Assembly: GCA_964503335.1 (NCBI GenBank)
Contig: CAZCZZ010000047.1
Span: forward strand, 1-32,766
Reading direction: 5' to 3'
Origin: CAZCZZ01 sp964503335
GTDB lineage: Bacteria; Verrucomicrobiota; Kiritimatiellia; CAIVKH01
Length of the DNA stretch: 32,766 nt
Part shown: piece by piece, positions 13,565 through 21,599 of the stretch
Numbering within the stretch: position 1 is the first letter of the stretch
Layout: every line of letters begins with the position of its first letter
The notes under the pieces: generated by a model
Told to the model about the DNA's origin: nothing
Seen by the model: only the letters and a program-made list of their open reading frames with translations
Database searches by the model: none
Position numbers and translations under genes: made by a program

Positions 13565-16500
13565 ATGATGTTACGAACGCTGCTTGCAGTCATTCTCTTG
13601 TCCACGATTTCCGCCGGCGCCGCGCTGGTGACACAACGCATGGATGTCGATGACGTGTTCCTTTCGACCGACGGTGTGCTGGGCAGCGACGAGTATGGCC
13701 CTGGGAATACGTACAGCTATGCGGGGGGCGGCGCAGGTTTCGGCGGTCAGCTCGGCCCTGCGACGATGTACATGAACAGCGATCCCGCGACGCTCTACAT
13801 CGCTTTCACGGGCCTGGGTGTTCCGGGCAACGAGGACCAATACATCATCTACCTCAACACGAAGGCAGGCGGATTCCAGCCGAACGGCTTGGAGATGAGC
13901 GACGGCATCAATCCGAATCCCGGCGACGGCGGTCGCCGCAACACGTCGATCCTGTCCCTGGACGGAACCGAGACCGTAACATTCAACGATGGCGTGGCGA
14001 AGAGTCCCGACTACGCCATCGTCTTCAACAACCGCGTACCCGGCAGCGGCGGCTTCAATGCCGTCTTCTCGCTCTCACCCTCCGGCACGGCCCACGGCAC
14101 AAATCCACGCACGGTGGCGGGGCTTGGCTCATCGACGGTGGAATTTGCGATCCCGTTGAGCGTGCTGGGCATGACGGCGGGCGGAACGGTCGATGTTTGC
14201 GCCGTCGAAATCAGCGGGACGGGGTTCCTTTCCAACGAGGGCATGCCGAACCCCAACCTGCCCTCGAATCCGGGCTTCAACGGCGGCACCATCGTGTACT
14301 CGAACTTCCATCGCTTCGTCACATCGGCCAGCACGGCGTCCGGCGCGATGACGAGCCGCGTGAACGCAACGACGCTGCGCCTTCCCCAGTCTGCGCCGGG
14401 TGCTGCGTCGAACTCGTACTCCACGGCGGATGCGTTTCCCGGCGTGACCTTCAACATGCCCCTATGCATCCGGTCGGCCCCGGGTGAAACCAACCGCCTG
14501 TTCATCGTGGAGCAAGGCGGTGTCATTGCCGTCATCACGAACCTGGCCAACCCCTCGCGATCCGTCTTCCTGGACATCGGGAGTCGCGTGACTTCGCCGG
14601 GCGGTTCCTTCGAGTCGGGCCTGCTGGGCTTCGATTTCCACCCGAACTACGCGTCCAATGGATACTTCTACGTCTACTACACTGCCGTCGGGAGCGGGCA
14701 GTCGAATCGTGTCGCCCGATTCCAGGTGTCGTCAACCAACCCACACGTCGCCAATCCGGGCTCTGAACTCATCCTGATCAGCCAGCACGACGATTGCTCA
14801 AACCACAACGGCGGGGATGTCCACTTCGGGCCGGACGGATACCTGTACGTTTCGCTCGGGGATGAGGGTGGTGGTAACGACGACTGTGGTAACAACAGTC
14901 AACGCATCGACAAGGACTTCTTCGCGACGATCCTGCGCATCGACGTGGACAAGAAGCCGGGAAGCCTCGCGCCCAACCATCACCCGGCTGTCTTCGGGAC
15001 GACCAACTACGCGATCCCGCCGGACAATCCCTTCATTGGTCGAACCCAGTTCAACGGCACGGCCGTGAATTCCAACAATGTTAGAACGGAGTTCTACTGC
15101 ATAGGCCTGCGTAATCCGTTCCGCATTTCCTTCGATGAGCCAACTGGCTACCTCTACGTCGGTGATGTCGGCCAGAACGACCGGGAGGAAGTCGATATTG
15201 TCGGCCGGGGCGGCAACTACGGATGGAAATACCGGGAGGGCTTCATCGCAACGCCTGCGTTCCCTACGCCCCCCGCCGGGTTCAGCAACGCCATCAATCC
15301 CATCATCGACTACGCGCATTCGGGCGCTTCGACGAATACCGGCAGCGTCATCACGGGCGGCGTCGTGTACCGCGGCAACAACTACCCGGACCTTTTCGGG
15401 AAATACATCTTCAGCGATTACAACAGCGGCAACATCTGGGCGCTCACCAACAACGGCACGAACGCCACGTCGTTCGGCCGGTTGACCGGCGATGCCGGCA
15501 TTTCGGCCTTCGGCACGGATCCCCGCAATGGCGATGTGTTGATGTCCGACCTGACCGGCGGCGTGATCAAGAAGCTGGTCCAGACCACGAGTAGCGGCGG
15601 CTTTCCGCAGACGCTCGCCGACGCGGGGGTCTTCAAGGATCTCGTCACGCTCACGCCCCATCCCGGCATCGAACCGTACGACATCAATGTCCCCTTCTGG
15701 TCCGACAACGCGATCAAGTCGCGCTGGTTCTCCCTGCCGAGCACGAATCTCTTCCTCGGCTTCAACGCGGAATCGCTGTGGACGTTCCCCACCACGACGG
15801 TCTGGATCAAGCACTTCGAACTCGAGCTGACCAACGGGGTGGCGCCTTCGCGGCGTCGCATCGAAACGCGCCTGCTCGTTCGCAACGCCGTCGGCGACGG
15901 CGGCTACGGCGTGACGTACCGCTGGGGCACCTCGACGACGAATGCCACGCTTGTTCCCGATGGCGGTTTGGATGAGCCGATCGTGATCGATGATGCGGGG
16001 GTGATCCGCACGCAGGTCTGGCGCTACCCGAGCCGGGGCGAGTGCCTGCAGTGCCACAACGCGGGGGCGGGTTTTGCGCTCAGCTTCAGCACGCCCCAGA
16101 TGAACCGCTCGCGGACTTACACTGGAGACACGACAAATCAACTACTCGCCTTCCAGCGCTCGGGCTACTTCAACACGGGCGTGGGCTCTGTGAATCTTCT
16201 CCGGAAGATGGAACCCGCGACGAATACCGCGGCAAGCGTCGAACACCGCGTGCGCTCCTATCTCCAGGCCAACTGCGCGCAGTGCCACTATCCCGGCGGG
16301 CCGACACCCGCGGGATTCGACACGCGCCTCTTCACGTCGTTGCTCTCGGCCAGCCTGATCGACGGCACGCTCAACAACACGATGGGCAATCCCGCCAACC
16401 GCGTGATCGTGCGAAACAGCCACACCAACTCGATGACGCTCACGCGCATCGGCACGCGCGGCGCCAACCAGATGCCGCCCCTTGGGTCAACGGTCGTCGA

Positions 16501-16933
16501 CACCCAGGCCGTTGCCCTCATCCGCGCGTGGATCACGGGTGAAGCGACAAATTACCAGTCGTTCGCGGAATGGCAGCTGGCGCACTTCGGCAGCACGGTG
16601 ATCCCGGACGCCGCGGCTTCGGCGGACCCCGACCTGGATGGCAACATCAACAACCTCGAGTATCTCACGGATACGGCGCCGACGAACGGCTTCGACGCGT
16701 GGAGCTTCGACTTGAACAACAGCGGAACCGTCGGCGTGTCGTTCACCCGTCTGGCCAACACCGGCTTCGAAGTCCAGCGTACCACGAACCTTGTCCAAGG
16801 CGGCTGGTCCGCCATCGATGTGCCCGCAAACGGACCCATCTTCGTTGCAACCGATACGCCTGCAACGGTTAGCGACCCCGCTTCCACCAACGCCAACGAG
16901 GCCAGCTACCGCATCCGCGTCTATCGTCCTTAA
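13565..16933 (+). CDS. Secreted PQQ-type sugar dehydrogenase / dihaem cytochrome fusion protein
   Basis: A 1122-residue exported protein with several domains. Residues 1-20 form a signal peptide ending near ISAGAALV. About 25-250 is a beta-sandwich with CBM9/DOMON-like character. About 290-680 is a glucose/sorbosone dehydrogenase (GSDH) beta-propeller, with LIVEQGG-like entry (LFIVEQGGVI), NHNGGDVHFGPDGYLYVS, GLRNPFRISFDEPTGYLY (near 514) and GGNYGWKYREG. About 685-1000 is an SO_0930-type cytochrome region (PFWSDNAIKSRWFSLP, then two haem c motifs, CLQCH at 827-831 and CAQCH at 904-908, and MPPLG as a possible axial-Met region). A DPDLDGNINNLEYL calcium loop and a FEVQRTTNL beta domain end the protein. 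It probably oxidises a sugar outside the cytoplasm and passes electrons to its own haems; substrate unknown. Confidence 0.88.
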   Translation: MMLRTLLAVILLSTISAGAALVTQRMDVDDVFLSTDGVLGSDEYGPGNTYSYAGGGAGFGGQLGPATMYMNSDPATLYIAFTGLGVPGNEDQYIIYLNTKAGGFQPNGLEMSDGINPNPGDGGRRNTSILSLDGTETVTFNDGVAKSPDYAIVFNNRVPGSGGFNAVFSLSPSGTAHGTNPRTVAGLGSSTVEFAIPLSVLGMTAGGTVDVCAVEISGTGFLSNEGMPNPNLPSNPGFNGGTIVYSNFHRFVTSASTASGAMTSRVNATTLRLPQSAPGAASNSYSTADAFPGVTFNMPLCIRSAPGETNRLFIVEQGGVIAVITNLANPSRSVFLDIGSRVTSPGGSFESGLLGFDFHPNYASNGYFYVYYTAVGSGQSNRVARFQVSSTNPHVANPGSELILISQHDDCSNHNGGDVHFGPDGYLYVSLGDEGGGNDDCGNNSQRIDKDFFATILRIDVDKKPGSLAPNHHPAVFGTTNYAIPPDNPFIGRTQFNGTAVNSNNVRTEFYCIGLRNPFRISFDEPTGYLYVGDVGQNDREEVDIVGRGGNYGWKYREGFIATPAFPTPPAGFSNAINPIIDYAHSGASTNTGSVITGGVVYRGNNYPDLFGKYIFSDYNSGNIWALTNNGTNATSFGRLTGDAGISAFGTDPRNGDVLMSDLTGGVIKKLVQTTSSGGFPQTLADAGVFKDLVTLTPHPGIEPYDINVPFWSDNAIKSRWFSLPSTNLFLGFNAESLWTFPTTTVWIKHFELELTNGVAPSRRRIETRLLVRNAVGDGGYGVTYRWGTSTTNATLVPDGGLDEPIVIDDAGVIRTQVWRYPSRGECLQCHNAGAGFALSFSTPQMNRSRTYTGDTTNQLLAFQRSGYFNTGVGSVNLLRKMEPATNTAASVEHRVRSYLQANCAQCHYPGGPTPAGFDTRLFTSLLSASLIDGTLNNTMGNPANRVIVRNSHTNSMTLTRIGTRGANQMPPLGSTVVDTQAVALIRAWITGEATNYQSFAEWQLAHFGSTVIPDAAASADPDLDGNINNLEYLTDTAPTNGFDAWSFDLNNSGTVGVSFTRLANTGFEVQRTTNLVQGGWSAIDVPANGPIFVATDTPATVSDPASTNANEASYRIRVYRP

Positions 16934-17004
16934 CGGAGTTTAAGGCCCTCTTGTGCATCTCATGCGTGACGGGAGCCGTTGAACCGGTGTACGTTGCGTA
17001 CCAG

Positions 17005-18009
17005 ATGAAAGCGATTGCCCCAGGCAAGTTGATCCTCAGTGGCGAGCACGCGGTGGTGTACGGACGACCGGCGTTGGCGATGGCCGTGGATCTTTCTGCG
17101 CAGTCGACGATTACGACGGAACTGACCGATCGCGTTTCGTTCCACCTGCTCGACTTGAAGGAAAGCGACTCCTTCACGCTGCGCACGATGAACGAGTTGA
17201 AGACCCGCGTCCTGCGCAACTATCACCAGTTCCTGAAGGGCGAACTCAAGATCCGCGAAGTGCTGCACAAGCCGATCGAGCTGATCGAGTTCGCCTTCAT
17301 CAACATACTCGACGGCCTGCACCTCAAGATGAGCGAAGGGCTGAGCATCCAGACCCACTCGGATATTCCAATCGGCTGCGGCATGGGCTCGTCCGCCGCC
17401 ACGGTGTTGAGCATGCTGCGCGGCATCGGCCACTATTTCCGCGTCGAGTTCAGACCCGACTGGGTCATGAAGTACAGCATGGAAGCCGAGAAGCTGCAGC
17501 ACGGGTTCCCCAGCGGCGTGGATTCGTATGTTTCACTGCACGGGGGCTGCGCCCTCTTCCAGAACGGTCAGGCGCGTGGCGTCCCGATGCCCCGCTTTTC
17601 GCTCCACCTCGTCAACACAGGCATTCCCAACACGACCACGGGCGAATGCGTGGTCCAGGTTCGCTCGCACTTTGAGCGCGACCTGATCTGGAATGATTTC
17701 GAAGCCGTGACGCTCGACCTCGAGGCGGCCATCCGCGGAAACAACATGGAAGACATCCAGCGCATCGTCCGCGAAAACAACAAGCTGCTCGTGCGCATCG
17801 GCGTCGTCCCTCCCCGCGTGCAACAGTTCATCGCCGATGTCGAATCGTGGGGCGCGGCGGCCAAGGTCTGCGGCGCCGGCGCGGTTTCCGGCGACAACGC
17901 CGGCATGGTCATGGTCGTATCCGATCGCCCCCCGAAGGAGCTCTGCCACAAGTACGGCTTCCCGATCCTGTCCGTCCGTGGCGATCCCCTCGGCGCGAGG
18001 ATTGTGTGA
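17005..18009 (+). CDS. mvk: Mevalonate kinase
   Basis: Phosphorylates mevalonate, feeding the lower mevalonate pathway to isopentenyl diphosphate. From the ATG at 17005 the protein is 334 residues and starts MKAIAPGKLILSGEHAVVYG, the standard family start; upstream in-frame TTG and GTG codons exist but add non-conserved residues. GHMP-kinase motif 2 is IPIGCGMGSSAA (121-132), the ATP loop. Motif 3 is KVCGAGAVSGDNAGMVMV (287-304), a GDNAG variant of the usual GxGGG form. GVDSYVSLHGG holds the candidate catalytic Asp. It opens a block with a second GHMP kinase and diphosphomevalonate decarboxylase. HMG-CoA synthase, HMG-CoA reductase and isopentenyl isomerase are not in the window. Confidence 0.9.
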   Translation: MKAIAPGKLILSGEHAVVYGRPALAMAVDLSAQSTITTELTDRVSFHLLDLKESDSFTLRTMNELKTRVLRNYHQFLKGELKIREVLHKPIELIEFAFINILDGLHLKMSEGLSIQTHSDIPIGCGMGSSAATVLSMLRGIGHYFRVEFRPDWVMKYSMEAEKLQHGFPSGVDSYVSLHGGCALFQNGQARGVPMPRFSLHLVNTGIPNTTTGECVVQVRSHFERDLIWNDFEAVTLDLEAAIRGNNMEDIQRIVRENNKLLVRIGVVPPRVQQFIADVESWGAAAKVCGAGAVSGDNAGMVMVVSDRPPKELCHKYGFPILSVRGDPLGARIV

Positions 18010-18029
18010 CCTGTGTCCTGTGACCAGTG

Positions 18030-18060
18030 TTCTGACTTCTGAATTCTGACTCCTGACTTC
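18030..18060. repeat. TTCTGACTTCTGAATTCTGA-type short repeat
   Basis: A tract of tandem T(T/C)CTGACTTCTGA-like units after the mevalonate kinase stop. Its 3' part, CTGACTCCTGACTTC, is identical to 3361-3375 in the palindrome before uraH, so the same sequence family sits at two unrelated intergenic sites. Confidence 0.6.
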
Positions 18061-18129
18061 CCGTTTCCACCCCGATCTTGTCCCAAACGACCAGTTCAAC
18101 GTTTTGTGGTCTTCTGGTAGTCTCCGTCC

Positions 18130-19056
18130 ATGGCTTCCTACACGATAACGGCGTCCGCGCCCGGCAGTCTCATGCTCATGGGAGAGCATGCGGTTCTGCA
18201 TGGACACCTTTCGCTCGTCGCTGCGGTGAATCGCCGTATCCGGGTGTTTGTGACGCCGCGAACAGACCGGCAGGTCGTGATCGAGTCGGACCTTGGACGC
18301 TATGAGTCGTCGCTCGATACGCTCGAACCGTCGAGCATCTTTCGCTTCCTGATCGTCCTGTTGCGCCACACGCCGCTCAAGGTTGGCGTGGACATCCGCG
18401 TGGTCTCGGAGTTCTCGCACTCGATAGGTTTCGGGTCATCGGCCGCCGTCACGGTGGCCGCGACGGCGGCGCTCAAGCAGTTGCTGAACGGGTCGATGGA
18501 CGAGGAGAACGTGTTCGACCATGCGGTCCGGATCATCCGCGAAGTGCAGGGCATGGGCTCGGGAGCCGACGTGGCCGCGAGCACCTTTGGACGCGTGGTG
18601 ATGTATCGCGCGGAGCCCCGGGAGATCGAAGTCCTGGGTCACACCAACGTGCTGACGGCGGTGTATTCGGGCAGCAAGATGCCCACGCCGGAAGTGGTCG
18701 CCCTGGTCGAGGAGCGCCGCAAGCTGTACCCGGGCATTTACGGACAGATCTTCGAAGCCATCGACCAGTGCGTGATGGATGCAGCGGATGCAATCCAGAT
18801 GCAGGACTGGCCCACGGTGGGCCACATGATGAATATCAACCACGGGCTCATGGACGCGATCGGCGTCAACAACGAGGCCCTTTCGAACATTGTCTTCGCG
18901 CTTCGCGCGGACCCCGGCATCCTGGGGGCCAAGATTTCAGGATCCGGACTCGGCGACTGCGCGATCGGTCTCGGCGCGGTGCGTTCCATCCGGTTCCCGC
19001 ATGACATTATTCCCGTCGAGATCGATTCCAAGGGAGTTACCATTGAAGAAGCGTGA
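18130..19056 (+). CDS. GHMP kinase, candidate phosphomevalonate kinase (mevalonate-kinase-like)
   Basis: A 308-residue GHMP kinase. Motif 1 is APGSLMLMGEHAVLHG (10-25), motif 2 SIGFGSSAAVTVA (98-110), and GMGSGADVAAS carries a candidate catalytic Asp. Motif 3 is KISGSGLGDCAIGLG (268-282). Overall it looks like a mevalonate kinase, but a dedicated mevalonate kinase lies just upstream and diphosphomevalonate decarboxylase overlaps downstream. By elimination it is the best candidate in this block for the phosphomevalonate kinase step; similar mvk/GHMP/mvaD blocks occur in some proteobacteria as I recall. Substrate choice cannot be read from the sequence. The ATG at 18130 lies seven bases after a TAGTCT hexamer, so a leaderless start from an internal promoter is conceivable. 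Confidence 0.8.
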   Translation: MASYTITASAPGSLMLMGEHAVLHGHLSLVAAVNRRIRVFVTPRTDRQVVIESDLGRYESSLDTLEPSSIFRFLIVLLRHTPLKVGVDIRVVSEFSHSIGFGSSAAVTVAATAALKQLLNGSMDEENVFDHAVRIIREVQGMGSGADVAASTFGRVVMYRAEPREIEVLGHTNVLTAVYSGSKMPTPEVVALVEERRKLYPGIYGQIFEAIDQCVMDAADAIQMQDWPTVGHMMNINHGLMDAIGVNNEALSNIVFALRADPGILGAKISGSGLGDCAIGLGAVRSIRFPHDIIPVEIDSKGVTIEEA

Positions 19057-20038
19057 CGTGTTCCACATCATTCTCGACTCGCGGTCCACCACGCCGAAGA
19101 AAAAACTGGGCAGGGCTTTTGCGCCGTCGAATATCGCCCTCTGCAAGTACTGGGGCAAACGTAACGAGGAGCTGAACCTCCCGATCACCTCAAGCATCTC
19201 CGTGTCGCTCGGCCATCTCGGCACGGAGACCACGATCGCGCCGGCCGCCGACGGGGTCGATACCGTGATCCTCAATGACAAGGTGGTGCCAGCGAAAGCG
19301 GCTTTTGCAAAGGGCGTCACATCCTACCTGAACCTGCTCGCGCCGAATCGCAGCACACACTTCACCGTCAACACGAAGAACTCCATTCCCACGGCGGCGG
19401 GGCTGGCGTCATCCGCGTCGGGCTTCGCGGCCCTGATCCTGTCGCTGAACGACCTGTTTGAGTGGAAGCTCGACGGGAAGAGCCTGTCCATCCTCGCCCG
19501 ACTCGGCAGCGGAAGCGCAAGCCGGTCGATCTTCACCGGCTTCGTGGAATGGATGGCGGGCGCCAGCGAGGACGGGATGGACAGCTACGCCGAGAAGCTA
19601 CCGATCGCGTGGGATGATTTCCGGCTGGGCCTCCTGACCGTGTCGGACAAGGCCAAGGACATCGCATCGCGGCAGGCGATGAAGCGCACGCGCCGCACGT
19701 CGCCCCTGTTTGAAGCATGGCCCGTGAAAGCCCAGCACGACCTGGTGATCATGAAGGACGCGCTGCAGACCGGCGATTTCGATCTTGTCGGGAAGACCGC
19801 CGAGTCGAACGCGCTGTCGATGCATGCCACGTCACTCGGGGCCTGGCCGCCGATCCTGTTCTGGCTCCCCGAATCCGTGGCCTTGATGCACCGCATCTGG
19901 GCCCTCCGCGAAGCGGGCATGCGCCTCTACTTCACGATGGACGCGGGGCCGAACGTGAAGCTGCTCTTCCTTGCGCCGCAGCAGGCCGACGTCGAAAAAG
20001 AATTCCCCGGCGTCCAAGTCGTCGCGCCCTTTGCATAG
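19043..20038 (+). CDS. mvaD: Diphosphomevalonate decarboxylase
   Basis: ATP-dependent decarboxylation of diphosphomevalonate to isopentenyl diphosphate, the last step of the classical mevalonate pathway. I place the start at a TTG (19043) with an AAGGGAG ribosome site six bases before it. This gives 331 residues, the normal family length, and a 14-base overlap with the GHMP kinase gene; a longer frame from 18890 lies inside that gene in another frame. Motifs: CKYWGKRNEELNLPITSSIS (34-53), NSIPTAAGLASSASG (113-127, phosphate loop), GSGSASRS (155-162) and MDAGPNVKLL, containing the catalytic Asp (about 300). It ends where a hairpin-forming repeat begins, opposite the convergent hpf gene. Confidence 0.93.
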   Translation: MKKRDVFHIILDSRSTTPKKKLGRAFAPSNIALCKYWGKRNEELNLPITSSISVSLGHLGTETTIAPAADGVDTVILNDKVVPAKAAFAKGVTSYLNLLAPNRSTHFTVNTKNSIPTAAGLASSASGFAALILSLNDLFEWKLDGKSLSILARLGSGSASRSIFTGFVEWMAGASEDGMDSYAEKLPIAWDDFRLGLLTVSDKAKDIASRQAMKRTRRTSPLFEAWPVKAQHDLVIMKDALQTGDFDLVGKTAESNALSMHATSLGAWPPILFWLPESVALMHRIWALREAGMRLYFTMDAGPNVKLLFLAPQQADVEKEFPGVQVVAPFA

Positions 20039-20048
20039 GCCGGATCGT

Positions 20049-20141
20049 TTACCGCGGAGGCGCGGAGGACGCAGAGAAGCATTGCAGGAGCATCAGGTCC
20101 TTCTTCTCCGGCCTTTGCGGGCTCTGCGTCTCTGCGGTGAA
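20049..20141. repeat. Inverted repeat, ACCGCGGAGGCGCGGAGGACGC type, between convergent genes
   Basis: The left arm from about 20051 (ACCGCGGAGGCGCGG, then GACGCAGAGA) is complementary with small gaps to GCTCTGCGTCTCTGCGGTGA at 20121-20140. The element fills the gap between the ends of mvaD (plus) and hpf (minus). The hairpin could slow or stop transcription from both sides, but there is no T-tract. Confidence 0.75.
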
Positions 20142-20157
20142 TTCCTTCCTTGGATTG

Positions 20158-20505
20158 TCAGGTCGCGGCGAGGACTTTCTCCTTCACCTTGAGCCCTTTG
20201 GTCCGTTTGGCGAGGCGTTCGGTTTTACGCTTGCGGAGGCGCTGCTCGATCTTCTCCACCAGCAGGTCCACGGCTTCGAGTGGCTGTGAGGCGTGTTCTT
20301 CGGCGCTCAGGTCCTGTCCGGGGACTTCGATGAGAACGGTGGCCTGGAATGATTTCGGTGAAGCGTGTGCGCTGGCCCTGCGAAGGTGTACCCGGGCGCG
20401 CAGAGCCCTGGGTTCGAGTTGGTCGAGTGAGCCGATCTTGTGCTCCACGGTGCCTCTTAGGGTATCGGTCAGGCGAAATCCGTCGGCGTGAATCAATACA
20501 TCCAT
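20158..20505 (-). CDS. hpf: Ribosome hibernation-promoting factor (HPF/RaiA/YfiA family)
   Basis: Binds the 30S subunit at the mRNA/tRNA channel to inactivate ribosomes in slow growth. From the ATG at 20505, six bases after GGAGG (20513-20517) on the minus strand, the protein is 115 residues. It starts MDVLIHADGFRLTDTLRGTVEHKIGSLDQL, matching the beta-alpha fold of the family (I-h-g---l-T-aLr--ve-Ki--L). It continues through ALRARVHLRRAS, ATVLIEVPGQDLSAEEHA and DLLVEKIEQRLRKRKTERL, and ends in a Lys/Arg-rich tail. It lacks the extra dimerisation domain of long HPF. An upstream in-frame start at 20613 would add non-conserved residues and read through two operator-like palindromes, so I reject it. 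Confidence 0.9.
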   Translation of the reverse strand: MDVLIHADGFRLTDTLRGTVEHKIGSLDQLEPRALRARVHLRRASAHASPKSFQATVLIEVPGQDLSAEEHASQPLEAVDLLVEKIEQRLRKRKTERLAKRTKGLKVKEKVLAAT

Positions 20506-20541
20506 CGTCTTGCCTCCTGCTGTTCGTTTCGCGTTGCGTGT

Positions 20542-20584
20542 CCAATCGTTGGAACCCACCCGCGGCGGATTGTCCAAGGATTGG
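20542..20584. promoter_or_regulatory. Two CCAA-N3-TTGG palindromes upstream of hpf (putative operators)
   Basis: CCAATCGTTGG at 20542-20552 and CCAAGGATTGG at 20574-20584 are perfect 11-base palindromes around a 3-base centre, each extended by flanking T and A. Their centres are 32 bases apart, about three helical turns. They lie between the 89-residue gene and hpf, 37 bases and more before the hpf start. This geometry suits cooperative binding of a dimeric regulator. No protein is assigned. Confidence 0.6.
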
Positions 20585-20599
20585 AAATTGTGTGAAGCA

Positions 20600-20869
20600 T
20601 CAGATATGCCCACGATAGGTAAAAAGTTGCTCGGTGGTGAATTCGCGTCCGGTTGCCAGTCCGAGCGCGGTGCAGATCCTGTCCTGAATCCGGCGGGTAA
20701 GGCGACGGCCTTTGCGGCCCCTTTGAACCATCTTGTGAGTAAGCGACTCGGTGGTCGCGGAGACGAGATCCGTATTCTTCAGGCCCATTTCAATCATCAC
20801 GATGTCCAGTGGTTGCCTGCCTAGATTGAGTGTATCACCTTCTGACCCCGGAGAAAGTTCTTCGTTCAT
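20600..20869 (-). CDS. Conserved-looking small protein (possible helix-turn-helix) upstream of hpf
   Basis: From the ATG at 20869 it is 89 residues; a longer frame to 20920 is possible but the extra residues look random. The core reads LNLGRQPLDIVMIEMGLKNTDLVSATTESLTHKMVQRGRKGRRLTRRIQ in overlapping order, with short helices, a basic RGRKGRRLT patch and DRICTALGLATG before EFTTEQLFTY. The pattern (I-x-x-x-G-L-x-x-x-D-L-V, then L-T-x-K-M-V, then G-R-x-L-T, then I-x-x-A-L) resembles a Cro-like helix-turn-helix in which the second half is repeated. I recall similar small proteins in Verrucomicrobiota-type genomes but cannot confirm it. It precedes hpf by about 94 bases, with paired palindromes in the gap. 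Function unknown. Confidence 0.65.
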   Translation of the reverse strand: MNEELSPGSEGDTLNLGRQPLDIVMIEMGLKNTDLVSATTESLTHKMVQRGRKGRRLTRRIQDRICTALGLATGREFTTEQLFTYRGHI

Positions 20870-20899
20870 AATTCGGTCGGCGCAGCGAATCGGGGCATC

Positions 20900-20928
20900 T
20901 CGACATCGCTCTCTGCTCAATGTACCCT
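20900..20928 (+). promoter_or_regulatory. Candidate promoter for the exported protein at 20960
   Basis: TCGACA (20900-20905) and TACCCT (20923-20928) are separated by 17 bases and lie 31 bases before the ATG, with an AAAGGAG ribosome site in between. Match to sigma-70 consensus is only moderate. Confidence 0.3.
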
Positions 20929-20959
20929 ATGTCCGTAGCTTCACAAAGGAGAACCTCTC

Positions 20960-21592
20960 ATGCGCCGTGTTTCTTTTGCATTCATACTATCCATGACCAT
21001 CGCGTCGTCGACCTTTGCCCAGCCCGCGCCCGGCACCGGCAACCAGCCCGACATGCAGGGCATGGAAGCCATCATGAAGGCGATGGGCGCCATCATGGGC
21101 GGCGGCACCAACACGGCGAACCTTGTCGATTTCCGTGAACTCAAAGCCCTGCTGCCCGCGGAGCTTCCGGGATTGAAGCGTACTGCGTCGAACGCCGAGC
21201 GCAGCGGAGCCGTGGGCATGGCCGTGGCCCTCGCGGAGGCCACGTATACGGGCGAGAAGAGCGAAGTGATCACGATCAAGCTGACGGATATCAGCGGCAC
21301 CGGCGCGATGGGCGGCCTGATGCAGTTCGGCTGGGCCCAGGCGGAAATCGACCGGGAATCGGAAAGCGGCTACGAGCGCACAACGAAGATCGGCGGTCAT
21401 CCGGCGATGGAGAAGTACGACAGCGAGCTGAAGGACGGCGAGACGCAGATCTATGTGAACAAGCGCTTCCTCGTAGAGGTCGTGGGCAACAGCGTTTCGT
21501 CGGACGCCATCAAGGACGCCGTCAGCAAGATTGACCTCGCGAAACTGGCCGCGCTGCAGCCCAAGGCGAAAGAGCCGGCGCCGGCGCAGTAG
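20960..21592 (+). CDS. Exported protein of unknown function
   Basis: A 210-residue protein with a clear signal peptide: MRR, a hydrophobic core VSFAFILSMTIAS, and a likely cut after STFAQ or STFA. A Met/Gly-rich stretch follows (DMQGMEAIMKAMGAIMGGG, about 31-49), then a globular part: VDFRELKALLPAELPGLKRT (56-75), VITIKLTDISGTGAMGG, WAQAEIDRESESGYERTTKI and HPAMEKYDSELKDGET, ending in a Lys/Pro/Ala tail. The ATG follows AAAGGAG. I do not recognise a named domain; the layout suggests a lipid- or envelope-associated periplasmic protein. Its end converges on coaBC with a palindrome in the gap. Confidence 0.75.
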   Translation: MRRVSFAFILSMTIASSTFAQPAPGTGNQPDMQGMEAIMKAMGAIMGGGTNTANLVDFRELKALLPAELPGLKRTASNAERSGAVGMAVALAEATYTGEKSEVITIKLTDISGTGAMGGLMQFGWAQAEIDRESESGYERTTKIGGHPAMEKYDSELKDGETQIYVNKRFLVEVVGNSVSSDAIKDAVSKIDLAKLAALQPKAKEPAPAQ

Positions 21593-21599
21593 TTGAGTG

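Noticed and set aside
14798..16141. 447-codon frame on the minus strand
   Set aside because: Antisense to the dehydrogenase/cytochrome protein, which has haem and propeller motifs; Arg/Ala/Val-rich shadow.
18890..19042. N-terminal extension of diphosphomevalonate decarboxylase
   Set aside because: It lies inside the GHMP kinase gene in another frame and does not match the family; TTG 19043 has a ribosome site.
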